Source of the DNA: Candidatus Giovannonibacteria bacterium
Lineage (GTDB): Bacteria; Patescibacteriota; Minisyncoccia; UBA11713; 2-01-FULL-45-33
Assembly: GCA_016176295.1 (NCBI GenBank)
Contig: JACOXN010000011.1
Coordinates: 1-36,521, forward strand
Length of the DNA stretch: 36,521 nt
Reading direction: 5' to 3'
Numbering within the stretch: the stretch's first letter is position 1; every line of letters begins with the position of its first letter. Positions 8,801-14,865 of this stretch are shown here, one piece after another. The notes under the pieces are model-generated. The model had not been told where the DNA came from. It made no database searches and saw only the letters and a list, made by a program, of their open reading frames with translations. Both the position numbers and the translations under genes were made by a program.

Positions 8801-8913
8801 GAGGCGGGGGAGGCAGAAGTGCGCTGCCCTATTCAAAGGGGCTGGCGATGATATACCAGTCGTTTTCCCAAATATTGGAAAAGTTGGCCGAGATTTTAGC
8901 CGGCGTACATTAG
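2884..8913 (+). CDS. Giant secreted surface protein with BNR-like, DUF2341 and LamG modules (2009 aa)
   Basis: I chose ATG 2884 because it gives a clean signal peptide (MKFRTKIYILSFALIFTWF..., AQA-ADV cleavage near residue 30); ATG 2830, which overlaps the preceding TGA, would add 18 polar residues in front. Order: an N-terminal beta-propeller-like region with sialidase/BNR flavour (SGATWS, GGANWSA), a carboxypeptidase-regulatory-like segment (about nt 4165-4380), Ser/Thr/Asn-rich filamentous repeats, two tandem DUF2341 + LamG units from residues 748 and 1097 (WYNxDWxYRKKIxID; FDGxDDY; DELRISN), a dockerin/EF-hand-like DYDGDGLQDSGD stretch (about nt 7969-8000), a glycine-rich linker, a jelly-roll-like domain, and a second Gly run before RSALPY plus a 27-residue amphipathic tail. 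LamG and DUF2341 modules usually bind glycans or proteins, so an adhesin role is likely; no enzyme motif was found. Confidence 0.85.
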   Translation: MKFRTKIYILSFALIFTWFYLPALINVAQAADVAVDTTILTTNTSGHSGSPTVVWTSDTTGYVFYLDSAGGISMSSTTDSGATWSASRNVDSANTTDAVSVAVWYDRWTRGDTTGNLIHIATTDTSVDDVYYTQLDLSTGAFSTSIVGTTQGATCTRGSSCYTSITKAENGVLYMTASDGGDSWVVSCSASCTGANWSEITGAFGSTPDTGDDVPILVPLVGTNNVMLIYADTSASTIDYNVYSATSSAWWFTATKNAVTAAESNTSYEAQLLGVTTDIYTGITYLTYIDDANDYTTQDHDVNVWSYSSTTIAFAQATEPVTDASGGLTGAKIAIDTNTNDLYVIYGRRSTIGTAATANLYYKYSSDGGANWSAESSAINSTADDINAIGINIMSADRIGATWNYTTAPNADQQFYNTVVNIPFVISGNLYTDEGTTAFNCSSSGKTVKASINGAAPISGTCTASTGAYSITYRPGMGAGTPVSVWVDGASTFRSFALTKASTTDSITNLKLYQNRVITRYEASSGTTTAISDLSIYDGDNDTDIMFKANGGTLEVNAGNMLYVWPGTEFAPSGAVTLHGDSTNSADVNGSLRLPFGTNQTASTQAGATLTMGANNLTLGGNWYASSSASFSNTGTVTFNATTSTKNIIATSTNFYNVTFNGSSGGWTFGANSATTTNNFTITTGTLTAPSTGMAVQGNFTQNGTFANNSGTTTFYGPSQTVSGTLNAGSALGNILINGNSNLSSANWYNTDWLYRKKISIDKTKVVADLTDFPVLISLTDSNLASGAQSDGDDILFAAGDGTTRLPHELEQFTSTTGTLNAWVKANVSSTTNTDIYMYYGNSATSSEETPTSVWDSNYVGVWHMAEDPSISTDGDCGGGTKEVCDSTSNNSDADSAGSMTSSDLVNSPFGKTLDFDGVDDYLGVTRNSILNSTFDGNHTVCLWTKNNSAGTVQRLWEIRDTSSGEHAAIFNYTSAGKVHYYESSELDAEALGSTASNLNNGQWRYLCFSLNGSTQTTYVDGVQDATRTQVTGVNTDSQLAFGTDPTSPQQYFPGQIDDIRVSNIARSAGWITTEYNNQSATSTFYTVGSQQGQDFWYNIDWSYRKKITIDSDKVVANLPDFPVLVSLTDSDLASRAQGDGDDILFTTADGVTRAPHEIEQYTSTTGTLNAWVKTDVSSTTNTVLYMYYDNAATSSEETPTSVWDSNYVGVWHMAEDPSISTDGDCGGGTKEGCDSTSNNNDTDSNGTMTSSDIVNSRLGKAINFDGTDDYMSLTLANAGTSLNQGTFSGWVKLDSKDAYDAIMETRASTFAGLIMSGATNNPLTFAWDGVMAEYDAATGLNMSLAAWYFVAGAIRSNGVDLYLGDASGALSTYTDSNSNGLKNIEGVWNFGKDPNFSTRYLDGLIDELRISNVTRSSGWVTTEYNNMSATSTFYSLAAEASQGASVTFSNNASTTNLMINSGILTAPSAGLLSVSGNYSNSGKFTANSSTLTLNGSAYQALSGTMTGTSAFYNLEVTNNSASTTFGSAVAATNNFTAQIPGVRLGFKAGAAATSTLQNIILSGSAATPVYVHSATGGSMWGLAVPGTRSVAYANIMDSNACSGYDNIDASGGTVTDSGNNTCWTFAATQSATLALGTPGVQETNQFTSASVSNANLLNFQLTPSVGSVTITGLSPSISLFGISASDITNAQIFVDYDGDGLQDSGDLAILGSGSVSSSVITYSGSYSTSTSRNYFLQADVANLAAGDEMWLTLDQLDITTTASKSGSSQFGYHVLNSSGVASGGGGGGGAVGAGIVSNANADQGGGDSIGAEDGFTAPTANGTGLTTPGNANNWTNGGNAYASDNSYATAGTAVAQDYGNFGFSIPSSDTITGIDVKVESKGSTAAGTFSVALSWNGGTTYTTATSSWTLSTSDQVFVMATSSDLWGRASWSPSEFSDANFRLRITAAPSSNTVSVDAIQVKVDHQATGGGGGGGGRSALPYSKGLAMIYQSFSQILEKLAEILAGVH
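5125..7185 (+). repeat. Tandem duplication of a DUF2341-LamG unit (about 1.03 kb each)
   Basis: Unit 1 runs from TGG at 5125 and unit 2 from TGG at 6172. The segments around 5427-5510 and 6474-6557 are nearly identical at DNA level (including GTCGGAGTGTGGCATATGGC), while the LamG cores that follow are strongly diverged. Conserved frame plus variable core suggests module shuffling or selection for different ligands. Confidence 0.8.
8311..8831 (+). repeat. Copy 1 of a 521-bp 3' module shared by the two giant surface genes
   Basis: Aligns without gaps to 12898-13418 (constant offset 4587). It encodes the jelly-roll-like domain, the Gly-rich linker and the start of the RSALPY tail. The last 200 bases are almost identical, including synonymous sites, which suggests recent duplication or gene conversion. 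Confidence 0.85.
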
Positions 8914-8915
8914 AC

Positions 8916-9887
8916 ATGTTCAGGATAAAAATATCATTTTTGGCAGTAATTACGTTCCTGATAGTTTTCGGTATTTTGTCCTGGTATACGTTTAAATATT
9001 TCCGGTCGGATAATTGCATCAAAGAATATTCATGGATCAACATTCAATTGAGGTGCGTCGAAAAACCGATAATTAAAAAAACGGAATACAAAAATTTCAA
9101 GCAAACTCTCCTAGAGAAGATAGAATCATATAAAGCGGAGCAGAAAGTAACCAGTGTGGCTGTTTATTTTCGCGATCTCTCCAACGGGCCCATCTTCGGC
9201 ATCAATGAGTTGGAAGAGTTCATTCCGGCCAGTTTGCTTAAAGTCCCTCTTATGATGACTTATTTCAGGATTGCCGAAGAAAAACCGAGTTTGCTCGATG
9301 ATAACATATCCTATAATAGAGATGATGCGGAATTAGCCCAGACAGTAGCGCCGTCGGAGACTCTGGAAAAGAGAAAAGAATACTCGGTTATGTATTTGAT
9401 TGGGAAACTTATAATCGATTCTGATAATCGCGCTTTCATAGCCTTAAAAGACAACTTGGACGCGGTTTATCCCCAAAAAGACCTGCTTTTAGAAACATAC
9501 CATGAAGTGGGTGTAATAAACCTCGGCGGCAATCTAGAAAATACTTTGAACATTAAATCTTACGCATCCGTATTCCGTCTTCTCTATAATGCTTCGTATC
9601 TTTCGAAAAAATATTCCGACTTGGCGTTGGATTATTTGGCGCATTCATCTTACAAAGAAGGGTTGAGGGCTGGGGTGCCTGCAAACATTCCGATGGCCCA
9701 TAAATTCGGCGAGCGGTTTAGCGAACAAGGAAAACAATTGCATGAGTGTGGAATAATATATTTCCCGGGAAACCCTTATTTGCTGTGTGTAATGACTAAA
9801 GGGCAGGATTTCGCTCAATTGGCCGGAATATTACAGGATATTTCAAAAGCGGTTTACGAAGAAGTTAATTCCAGGCTGATCAAATAA
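8916..9887 (+). CDS. Membrane-anchored class A beta-lactamase-like serine hydrolase (323 aa)
   Basis: One N-terminal membrane segment (about residues 7-27) is followed by an extracytoplasmic serine beta-lactamase/transpeptidase-like domain. The three family signatures are visible: S106-x-x-K109 (PASLLKV), S169-D170-N171 (IIDSDNRA) and a KTG-like K263-F-G265 (AHKFGERF). The third is altered from KTG and I see no clear Glu166 omega-loop equivalent, so antibiotic hydrolysis is not implied; an acyl-serine peptidase, esterase or D,D-peptidase-like role on cell-wall or surface peptides is more likely. It starts 2 nt after the giant gene and is followed 16 nt later by the second one, so it is probably co-expressed with both. 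No Shine-Dalgarno site. Confidence 0.8.
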   Translation: MFRIKISFLAVITFLIVFGILSWYTFKYFRSDNCIKEYSWINIQLRCVEKPIIKKTEYKNFKQTLLEKIESYKAEQKVTSVAVYFRDLSNGPIFGINELEEFIPASLLKVPLMMTYFRIAEEKPSLLDDNISYNRDDAELAQTVAPSETLEKRKEYSVMYLIGKLIIDSDNRAFIALKDNLDAVYPQKDLLLETYHEVGVINLGGNLENTLNIKSYASVFRLLYNASYLSKKYSDLALDYLAHSSYKEGLRAGVPANIPMAHKFGERFSEQGKQLHECGIIYFPGNPYLLCVMTKGQDFAQLAGILQDISKAVYEEVNSRLIK

Positions 9888-9903
9888 TTAAGGTTTAAAA
9901 AAT

Positions 9904-12900
9904 ATGTATAAAGGGGTCGAAATAGAGATAAATATCGGATGGTCTAAAAAGATATCTAAGATTTTCAGATCATTTTTAGTGTTTTCATTTATCCTGATTT
10001 GGATATTTTCGCCTCTAGCTGATCCTTTTCTTATTTCCAAGGTCCAAGTCCAAAAGGCGGAAGCCGCTTACACGGGCAAACATCTCCGCACCGTCGAATA
10101 TACCTTAGGTTCCGGAGCGGGTACTTCCGCCACTCAGACCGGAACGGATAATAACGGCACGGCTAGAGCCACCGACGTAAACACGTTCGCCGGTTCTTCC
10201 TGGAACGCCACAAAATCCACCGCCGGCACCAAAACCCTAAAAATCGACGGCACCAACATCCGCGTAGTCTCCGCCTGGCTCGAATATTCCGCCACTATGG
10301 TAACCTCGGCCAACATCACCGACGTAGAGCTCGGATTGGATGTGAGCCCCGGTCCTTCCGCCGGCAACAACGTCTGGCTGGACACCATAAACCGCAATGG
10401 ACAGGGGCTGACCAACACTTCCGGCCTTTCCGGTCCGCAGATCTATGTAGCCGCCAACGCCACTTCTCTTTTTCAAAGCCAGACGGATGCGGATTGGTCT
10501 TCCGGGCTTGCGGTCGTGGGGGTCGCCGCCGTGACCGGACCCACCAGACACCTGCAGACTATGAAGCTTGTCCTAACTTACGAACAGGACTACTCGACAA
10601 TCGCACACAATGAAACGAAAACGGTTCGCTTTCCGATGGGCTCGACCAAAACCGCCGACTGTGCCGTTTCCGCCACCTGCTCATTTACCTACGACACCGC
10701 GAACCGACTCCCGGACCTTGCTTCCGCGAGCGACATTTATGATGTCTGGTTTGAGATCACATCCGAAGGGGATACCACCGCCACCGTGGGGCAGACGGTC
10801 AACTTCACTCCTTCCATCAATGGAGGTGCCGCGGGCACAGCACACTCGGCTTTGGACCCCGCGACGGCATTGGCCGACCATCTCTCTCCTTTCATCATCT
10901 ATCGTCCCTCGGTCGCAACCAACAACTTTGATCCGCTGGTCACTCCCTCCGACACCCTCGATATCGTAAACGGAGCCGGCGTGGCGCTTTCCGCTCTCAC
11001 CGTGGAACTTGTAATTACCTACAAATTTTCCACCGGCGCTTCCGTACAGACCGAAACCGTCCGTTTCTATTACGGTCAGGATACGACTAACAGGGCCGCA
11101 GGAGCTAAAGTCAGTTTTACCGGACCGAATAATTCCACCACTCTTGCCATTTCCAATACCGGAGCTGACGTAAAAAATATTTGGTTCAAGGCCAACGGAT
11201 CCGCCGTCGCCACTGCGCAATTACAGATCTTCGGCGATGTGGACGGCGGTGGGGCTACTGCGGAAACTTCGACCAATGCCAACGTGACTTCGGCTAATCC
11301 GAGAAGCGGAGGCACGACCGTTATCCATGATATGTCCTCCGATGCCGCTTCCGTGAACGATTCGGCTCCCGTGGTAACGGGAGCTTATCAATGGAATACG
11401 GCTGCGGGCTCCGTGACCTCAGCGGAGCTTTACATCACATTCACCTGGTCGGGTTCCTCCGGAGGTCAGGTAACCAAAACAGTTCAGTTCTACGGCGGTT
11501 TGAACGGCGGGTCCATGAACTATGGAACCTCCGCTGATGGAAATGAGATCAGCACCGTTATCAATGTTGCCCTTCCGGAAACAGTCACCAAAACTTACCG
11601 TTCGGCATTTTTGGATATCGATCTCCTTCATTCCGAAGCTACCTCGCTCACCATCTCCACCTTGACCATCGGAGTGAACGGTTCCACGACTCTCGCCGTA
11701 CCGGAACTCGCGGATGCCACTTCGGAAGCATTCAACCAAAGATACCGCAAAGAAATATCTCCGTATCAATTTGCCGGGGGGACCGACATCGGCTGGACCG
11801 AAAGAACATTCAATTCCACGGTTGAGATAGCGACTGCCGACGAAATATCGGGAGCCGCCAGACTGGTGGTGACTTACGATGCGGCGCACGAAACAAAGCC
11901 GATTTTCTCTTCGGCCACCAACCAGACTTTTGAAGTCGGAGGATCTTCTGCGGAAATTTCGCCTATTACCATCACAGATAATGCGGCTCCGAGCATTACT
12001 GCAGCCAATGATATTCGAATCGCCATTGCCACTTCTTCCGTCAATATGCTTTGGGACACTTCGGTTGCAGCGGCTTCGTTGTCCGGAACGGCTTGGAACG
12101 ATGATATCACTTCAAATTCCATTACATACGAAGGGGGGGGATCCGTAGCTGTAATAAATGCAGCGAATAATTTCGAAGGGTCCGAAATGCTTGTAGTTTC
12201 CGGGCTTAAATTCAAGAACTTTTCATCAGCCAATTCTGCCGTCTCAGGGCTTGTTATTTTTACGGGCGGGGTCAATGATATTTCTTCGGACGCTACTGAT
12301 TCAAAGACAGTCGCGCTCTATGGCACTCATTCTATAAGTGATCATTCCGGCTTGCAGATAAGCAATAAATTTAACGGCGCCTCTTCTTATTCAGGTCCGT
12401 TATTTAAATTTCGCCTGGTCCCCGCAGGTGAAAGCATAAATATTCAGAGTTTTGGTTTAAATATCGATACCTCCAATATAGCAGCAAATGATATTACGAA
12501 TTCACAAATTTATGCCGACTATGATTCGGATGGCATTGTGGATGCTTCCGATAATGCGGTTTTCGGTTCGGGGAGCGTTTCCATAAATAATGGAGGCGTG
12601 GGTTCAATTGTTTTTTCTTCAGGCCTTTCTACTTCGACTGCCAGAGATTATATTTTTTCGGCGGCTGTTTCTTCTATTGGTTCGAGTGATGAACTTTCAA
12701 TTCAGTTGAAAAAAAACGATATTACTGCTTCCGGTGTTACATCCGGATTCGAGATTCAATCAAAAAATTTAGACGGAATTGTTAGCGCCAATCATTTTTT
12801 AGCGGTGGTCTTTGCAGGCGGAGCTCCGATTGAGCCGAGAGGGCAGGGCGCAGGGCTGGTCAATAATCCCAATGTTTCAATTGGCGGCGGAGAAGAAATA

Positions 12901-13506
12901 GGCGCGGAGGACGGATTTACCGCTCCCACTGCCAATGGAACCGGTCTCACCACTCCGGGGAATGCCAACAACTGGACCTCTCCATCCAACGCATATTCAT
13001 CGGACAATTCTTACGCCACCGCCGGCACGGCCGTAGCACAGGACTACGGAAACTTCGGCTTCAATATTCCCTCGGGGGACTCGATTGTTGGGGTGGATGT
13101 AAAAGTTGAAGGCAAAGGCTCGACTGCGGCAGGAACTTTCTCCGTCGCCCTTTCCTGGAACGGAGGAACTACTTACACCACTGCCACTTCCAGCTGGACA
13201 CTTTCGACATCCGACCAGGTTTTCGTCATGGCCACTTCTTCCGATCTCTGGGGACGCGCATCATGGTCTCCGTCTGAATTTTCAGATGCCAATTTCCGTT
13301 TGAGAATTACCGCCGCACCCTCGTCAAATACCGTCTCGGTTGACGCGATTCAAGTCCGCGTCCAGCACCAGGTCACCGGCGGAGGAGAAGGCGGGGGAGG
13401 CAGAAGCGCGCTGCCTTATGCGAAAAATTTCGCGATGGTAGATGAATTCTTCAATTCGTTTCAAGAAAAACTGTCATATTTATTGAAAATGGTAAAATTT
13501 AATTAA
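9904..13506 (+). CDS. Second giant secreted surface protein (1200 aa)
   Basis: The signal peptide is long: charged residues 1-20, a hydrophobic stretch 22-45, and AEA-AYT near residue 55. The body is rich in Ser, Thr, Ala, Gly and Asn with repeated beta-sandwich-like units (for example ETVRFYYGQDTTNRA, KTVQFYGGLNGGSM, KTVRFPMGSTKTAD), probably a stalk of similar domains; I recognise no named family there. A DYDSDGIVDASDN stretch (about nt 12520-12560) looks like a single Ca-binding loop and matches the DYDGDGLQDSGD stretch of the first giant. The C-terminal 170 residues are the module shared with that protein, ending in Gly-rich linker, RSALPY and an amphipathic helix. The stop overlaps the next start by 1 nt (TAATG), suggesting translational coupling with the dockerin gene. 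Confidence 0.8.
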   Translation: MYKGVEIEINIGWSKKISKIFRSFLVFSFILIWIFSPLADPFLISKVQVQKAEAAYTGKHLRTVEYTLGSGAGTSATQTGTDNNGTARATDVNTFAGSSWNATKSTAGTKTLKIDGTNIRVVSAWLEYSATMVTSANITDVELGLDVSPGPSAGNNVWLDTINRNGQGLTNTSGLSGPQIYVAANATSLFQSQTDADWSSGLAVVGVAAVTGPTRHLQTMKLVLTYEQDYSTIAHNETKTVRFPMGSTKTADCAVSATCSFTYDTANRLPDLASASDIYDVWFEITSEGDTTATVGQTVNFTPSINGGAAGTAHSALDPATALADHLSPFIIYRPSVATNNFDPLVTPSDTLDIVNGAGVALSALTVELVITYKFSTGASVQTETVRFYYGQDTTNRAAGAKVSFTGPNNSTTLAISNTGADVKNIWFKANGSAVATAQLQIFGDVDGGGATAETSTNANVTSANPRSGGTTVIHDMSSDAASVNDSAPVVTGAYQWNTAAGSVTSAELYITFTWSGSSGGQVTKTVQFYGGLNGGSMNYGTSADGNEISTVINVALPETVTKTYRSAFLDIDLLHSEATSLTISTLTIGVNGSTTLAVPELADATSEAFNQRYRKEISPYQFAGGTDIGWTERTFNSTVEIATADEISGAARLVVTYDAAHETKPIFSSATNQTFEVGGSSAEISPITITDNAAPSITAANDIRIAIATSSVNMLWDTSVAAASLSGTAWNDDITSNSITYEGGGSVAVINAANNFEGSEMLVVSGLKFKNFSSANSAVSGLVIFTGGVNDISSDATDSKTVALYGTHSISDHSGLQISNKFNGASSYSGPLFKFRLVPAGESINIQSFGLNIDTSNIAANDITNSQIYADYDSDGIVDASDNAVFGSGSVSINNGGVGSIVFSSGLSTSTARDYIFSAAVSSIGSSDELSIQLKKNDITASGVTSGFEIQSKNLDGIVSANHFLAVVFAGGAPIEPRGQGAGLVNNPNVSIGGGEEIGAEDGFTAPTANGTGLTTPGNANNWTSPSNAYSSDNSYATAGTAVAQDYGNFGFNIPSGDSIVGVDVKVEGKGSTAAGTFSVALSWNGGTTYTTATSSWTLSTSDQVFVMATSSDLWGRASWSPSEFSDANFRLRITAAPSSNTVSVDAIQVRVQHQVTGGGEGGGGRSALPYAKNFAMVDEFFNSFQEKLSYLLKMVKFN
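12898..13418 (+). repeat. Copy 2 of the 521-bp shared 3' module
   Basis: Partner of 8311-8831. Differences cluster at the start (GGCGGCAATGCC against CCATCCAACGCA) and around 13070-13110; about 145 bp ending near 13347 differ at only one or two positions. Confidence 0.85.
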
Positions 13507-14303
13507 TGTTCAAACGTTATTCGCTATATGTATTGGTAGGATTGCTGCTGGCTTTGGCGAATTTCGTTTTCGCCGATGAGTACCAAAGCGCCAACTTCAA
13601 GATATTAGATCCGGCTTTTACCGAGTCGGGCGGGGAGATGACCTCGGCCAGTTTCAAGGTCGTGGGGTCTTTGGGGCAGGTTGCCATAGGCACTTCCACC
13701 AGCGCCGCGTTCGGCGACAAAGCAGGATTTTACTATTACCCGGAGCCGACACCGACACCCTCGACAACTCCGACCCCGACTCCCACACCGGCTCCGATCT
13801 TAGGAGGCATAATTTCCGATATTTTAAGAAAATTCGTAAAGCCGGAGCCTTTGCCGCCGGGAATTCCGTCGCCCTGCCCGTACCCCCAAACCGACTTAAA
13901 TTGTGACGGCAAAATTGATTTACAGGATTTATCCATATTCCTTTATTTTGAGCCCAAGCCCAGCCCCAACCCCGCGGACTTCAATGCGGACGAAAAAGTA
14001 AATTTGCGCGACATGAGTTTGCTTTTCTTCGACTGGACTGGAAAAGTTATCACCTATTCTTCCGAAGATCAGTCTATATTCGACCCCATGGATAAATTTG
14101 TCAGCGCCGGTAAAAGTTTCTTCGAAAGGCTTTTTGGACAGGGTGAGCCGGCTGCGGTTGCCGTCTCGGGAGAGTCCGACGAGGGTGCGGAAATAAGTTC
14201 CCGTGGTCTGGCAGGAAGCGTTACGCAGGCGATAAAACGGGTTTTTGTAGGTTTTATGGGAACCGTTTTCCTGGTTTTGGACTGGATTTACGGACTATTT
14301 TAA
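13506..14303 (+). CDS. Dockerin-type surface protein with C-terminal membrane segment (265 aa)
   Basis: A signal peptide (cleavage near ALANFVFA-DE) precedes a short SANFKILD...GGEMTSASFKVVGSLGQ domain common in Parcubacteria secreted proteins, then a TPTPSTTPTP linker. Residues 128-178 hold two EF-hand-like dockerin repeats: D130-x-N132-x-D134-G-x-I-D138-x-x-D141 and D158-x-N160-x-D162-x-x-V-N166-x-x-D169. The spacing (28 residues) is typical of type I dockerins. Residues about 242-265 are hydrophobic and end the protein, so it may be tethered to the membrane. Dockerins bind cohesins in a Ca-dependent way; a cohesin-domain gene lies 0.56 kb downstream. Partnership is inference. Confidence 0.75.
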   Translation: MFKRYSLYVLVGLLLALANFVFADEYQSANFKILDPAFTESGGEMTSASFKVVGSLGQVAIGTSTSAAFGDKAGFYYYPEPTPTPSTTPTPTPTPAPILGGIISDILRKFVKPEPLPPGIPSPCPYPQTDLNCDGKIDLQDLSIFLYFEPKPSPNPADFNADEKVNLRDMSLLFFDWTGKVITYSSEDQSIFDPMDKFVSAGKSFFERLFGQGEPAAVAVSGESDEGAEISSRGLAGSVTQAIKRVFVGFMGTVFLVLDWIYGLF

Positions 14304-14331
14304 TAAACATCCGCACTTAACCTCCCCTCGC

Positions 14332-14350
14332 CCCTCCTTCGTAAGGAGGG
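14332..14350. repeat. Left hairpin of the DUF559 cassette
   Basis: CCCTCCTT-CGT-AAGGAGGG, 8-bp perfect stem, followed by AAAATT. The sequence around it (ACCTCCCCTCGCCC...) is an imperfect inverted copy of the hairpin region after the gene (14776-14826). Confidence 0.6.
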
Positions 14351-14408
14351 AAAATTACTGCTGATTATTTATCTTCACTTGCGAATCGTGAGTTGGAGGA
14401 GGTAAAGT

Positions 14409-14771
14409 GTGAGCATGACTGAGATCTTCAACAGAAGGACATATACTTTCAAACGAAAACTATTACGCAAAAATTTACCTGAAGCAGAGATCATATTATG
14501 GTCCCAGCTTAAAAATAAAAACATTAAAGGTTACAAGTTCCGTCGGCAGTATGGAATAGGACGTTATGTTACAGATTTTTATTGTCCAGAGTTAAAGTTA
14601 TCAATTGAAATTGATGGAGACTATCATTCAGTTGCAGATGTTAAAGATTACGATATTGTACGGCAAGATTATTTTAAATCTTTAGACATAGATACTTTGC
14701 GGTTCACAAATAACAACATTAAGCATAATTTATCCACAATCCTTAAAGAAATATCAAGACATTGTCCGTAA
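14409..14771 (+). CDS. DUF559 endonuclease-like protein (120 aa)
   Basis: A full-length match to the DUF559 pattern, a Vsr/PD-(D/E)XK-related nuclease fold: LWSQLKNKNIKGYKFRRQYGIGRYVTDFYCPELKLSIEIDGDYH. The probable active site is D in VTDFY, E and D in IEIDG, and the following His. I chose GTG 14409 because a strong GGAGGAGG site (14395-14402) ends 6 nt before it; ATG 14415 is the alternative. That Shine-Dalgarno site contrasts with neighbouring genes, which lack one. The gene sits alone between hairpin elements and breaks the surface-gene series, which suggests a mobile or recently gained cassette. Target DNA unknown. Confidence 0.8.
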   Translation: MSMTEIFNRRTYTFKRKLLRKNLPEAEIILWSQLKNKNIKGYKFRRQYGIGRYVTDFYCPELKLSIEIDGDYHSVADVKDYDIVRQDYFKSLDIDTLRFTNNNIKHNLSTILKEISRHCP

Positions 14772-14775
14772 TTTT

Positions 14776-14816
14776 CTCCCCTTAAGAAGGGGAGACTTGC
14801 CTGCTGGCAGGCAAGT
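14776..14816. repeat. Right hairpins of the DUF559 cassette
   Basis: CTCCCCTT-AAG-AAGGGGAG (14776-14794) is followed at once by an almost perfect 22-nt palindrome with arms ACTTGCC and GGCAAGT (14795-14816), then TCGGAGGGGT. The second is a variant of the CCTGCCTGCCGGCAGG family found three more times in this window. Confidence 0.65.
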
Positions 14817-14846
14817 TCGGAGGGGTAAAAAGGCGCGGGAATTTTG

Positions 14847-14855
14847 TGTTATAAT
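14847..14855 (+). promoter_or_regulatory. Extended -10 promoter of the cohesin operon
   Basis: TGTTATAAT is a perfect extended -10 (TGnTATAAT). No -35 is evident. The expected start near 14861-14863 leaves about 3-5 nt before ATG 14866, so the mRNA would be essentially leaderless. Confidence 0.6.
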
Positions 14856-14865
14856 TAATGCATAA

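Noticed and set aside
8916-9887. An antibiotic-resistance beta-lactamase
   Set aside because: KTG is replaced by KFG and the Glu166 loop is not evident; context is surface proteins.
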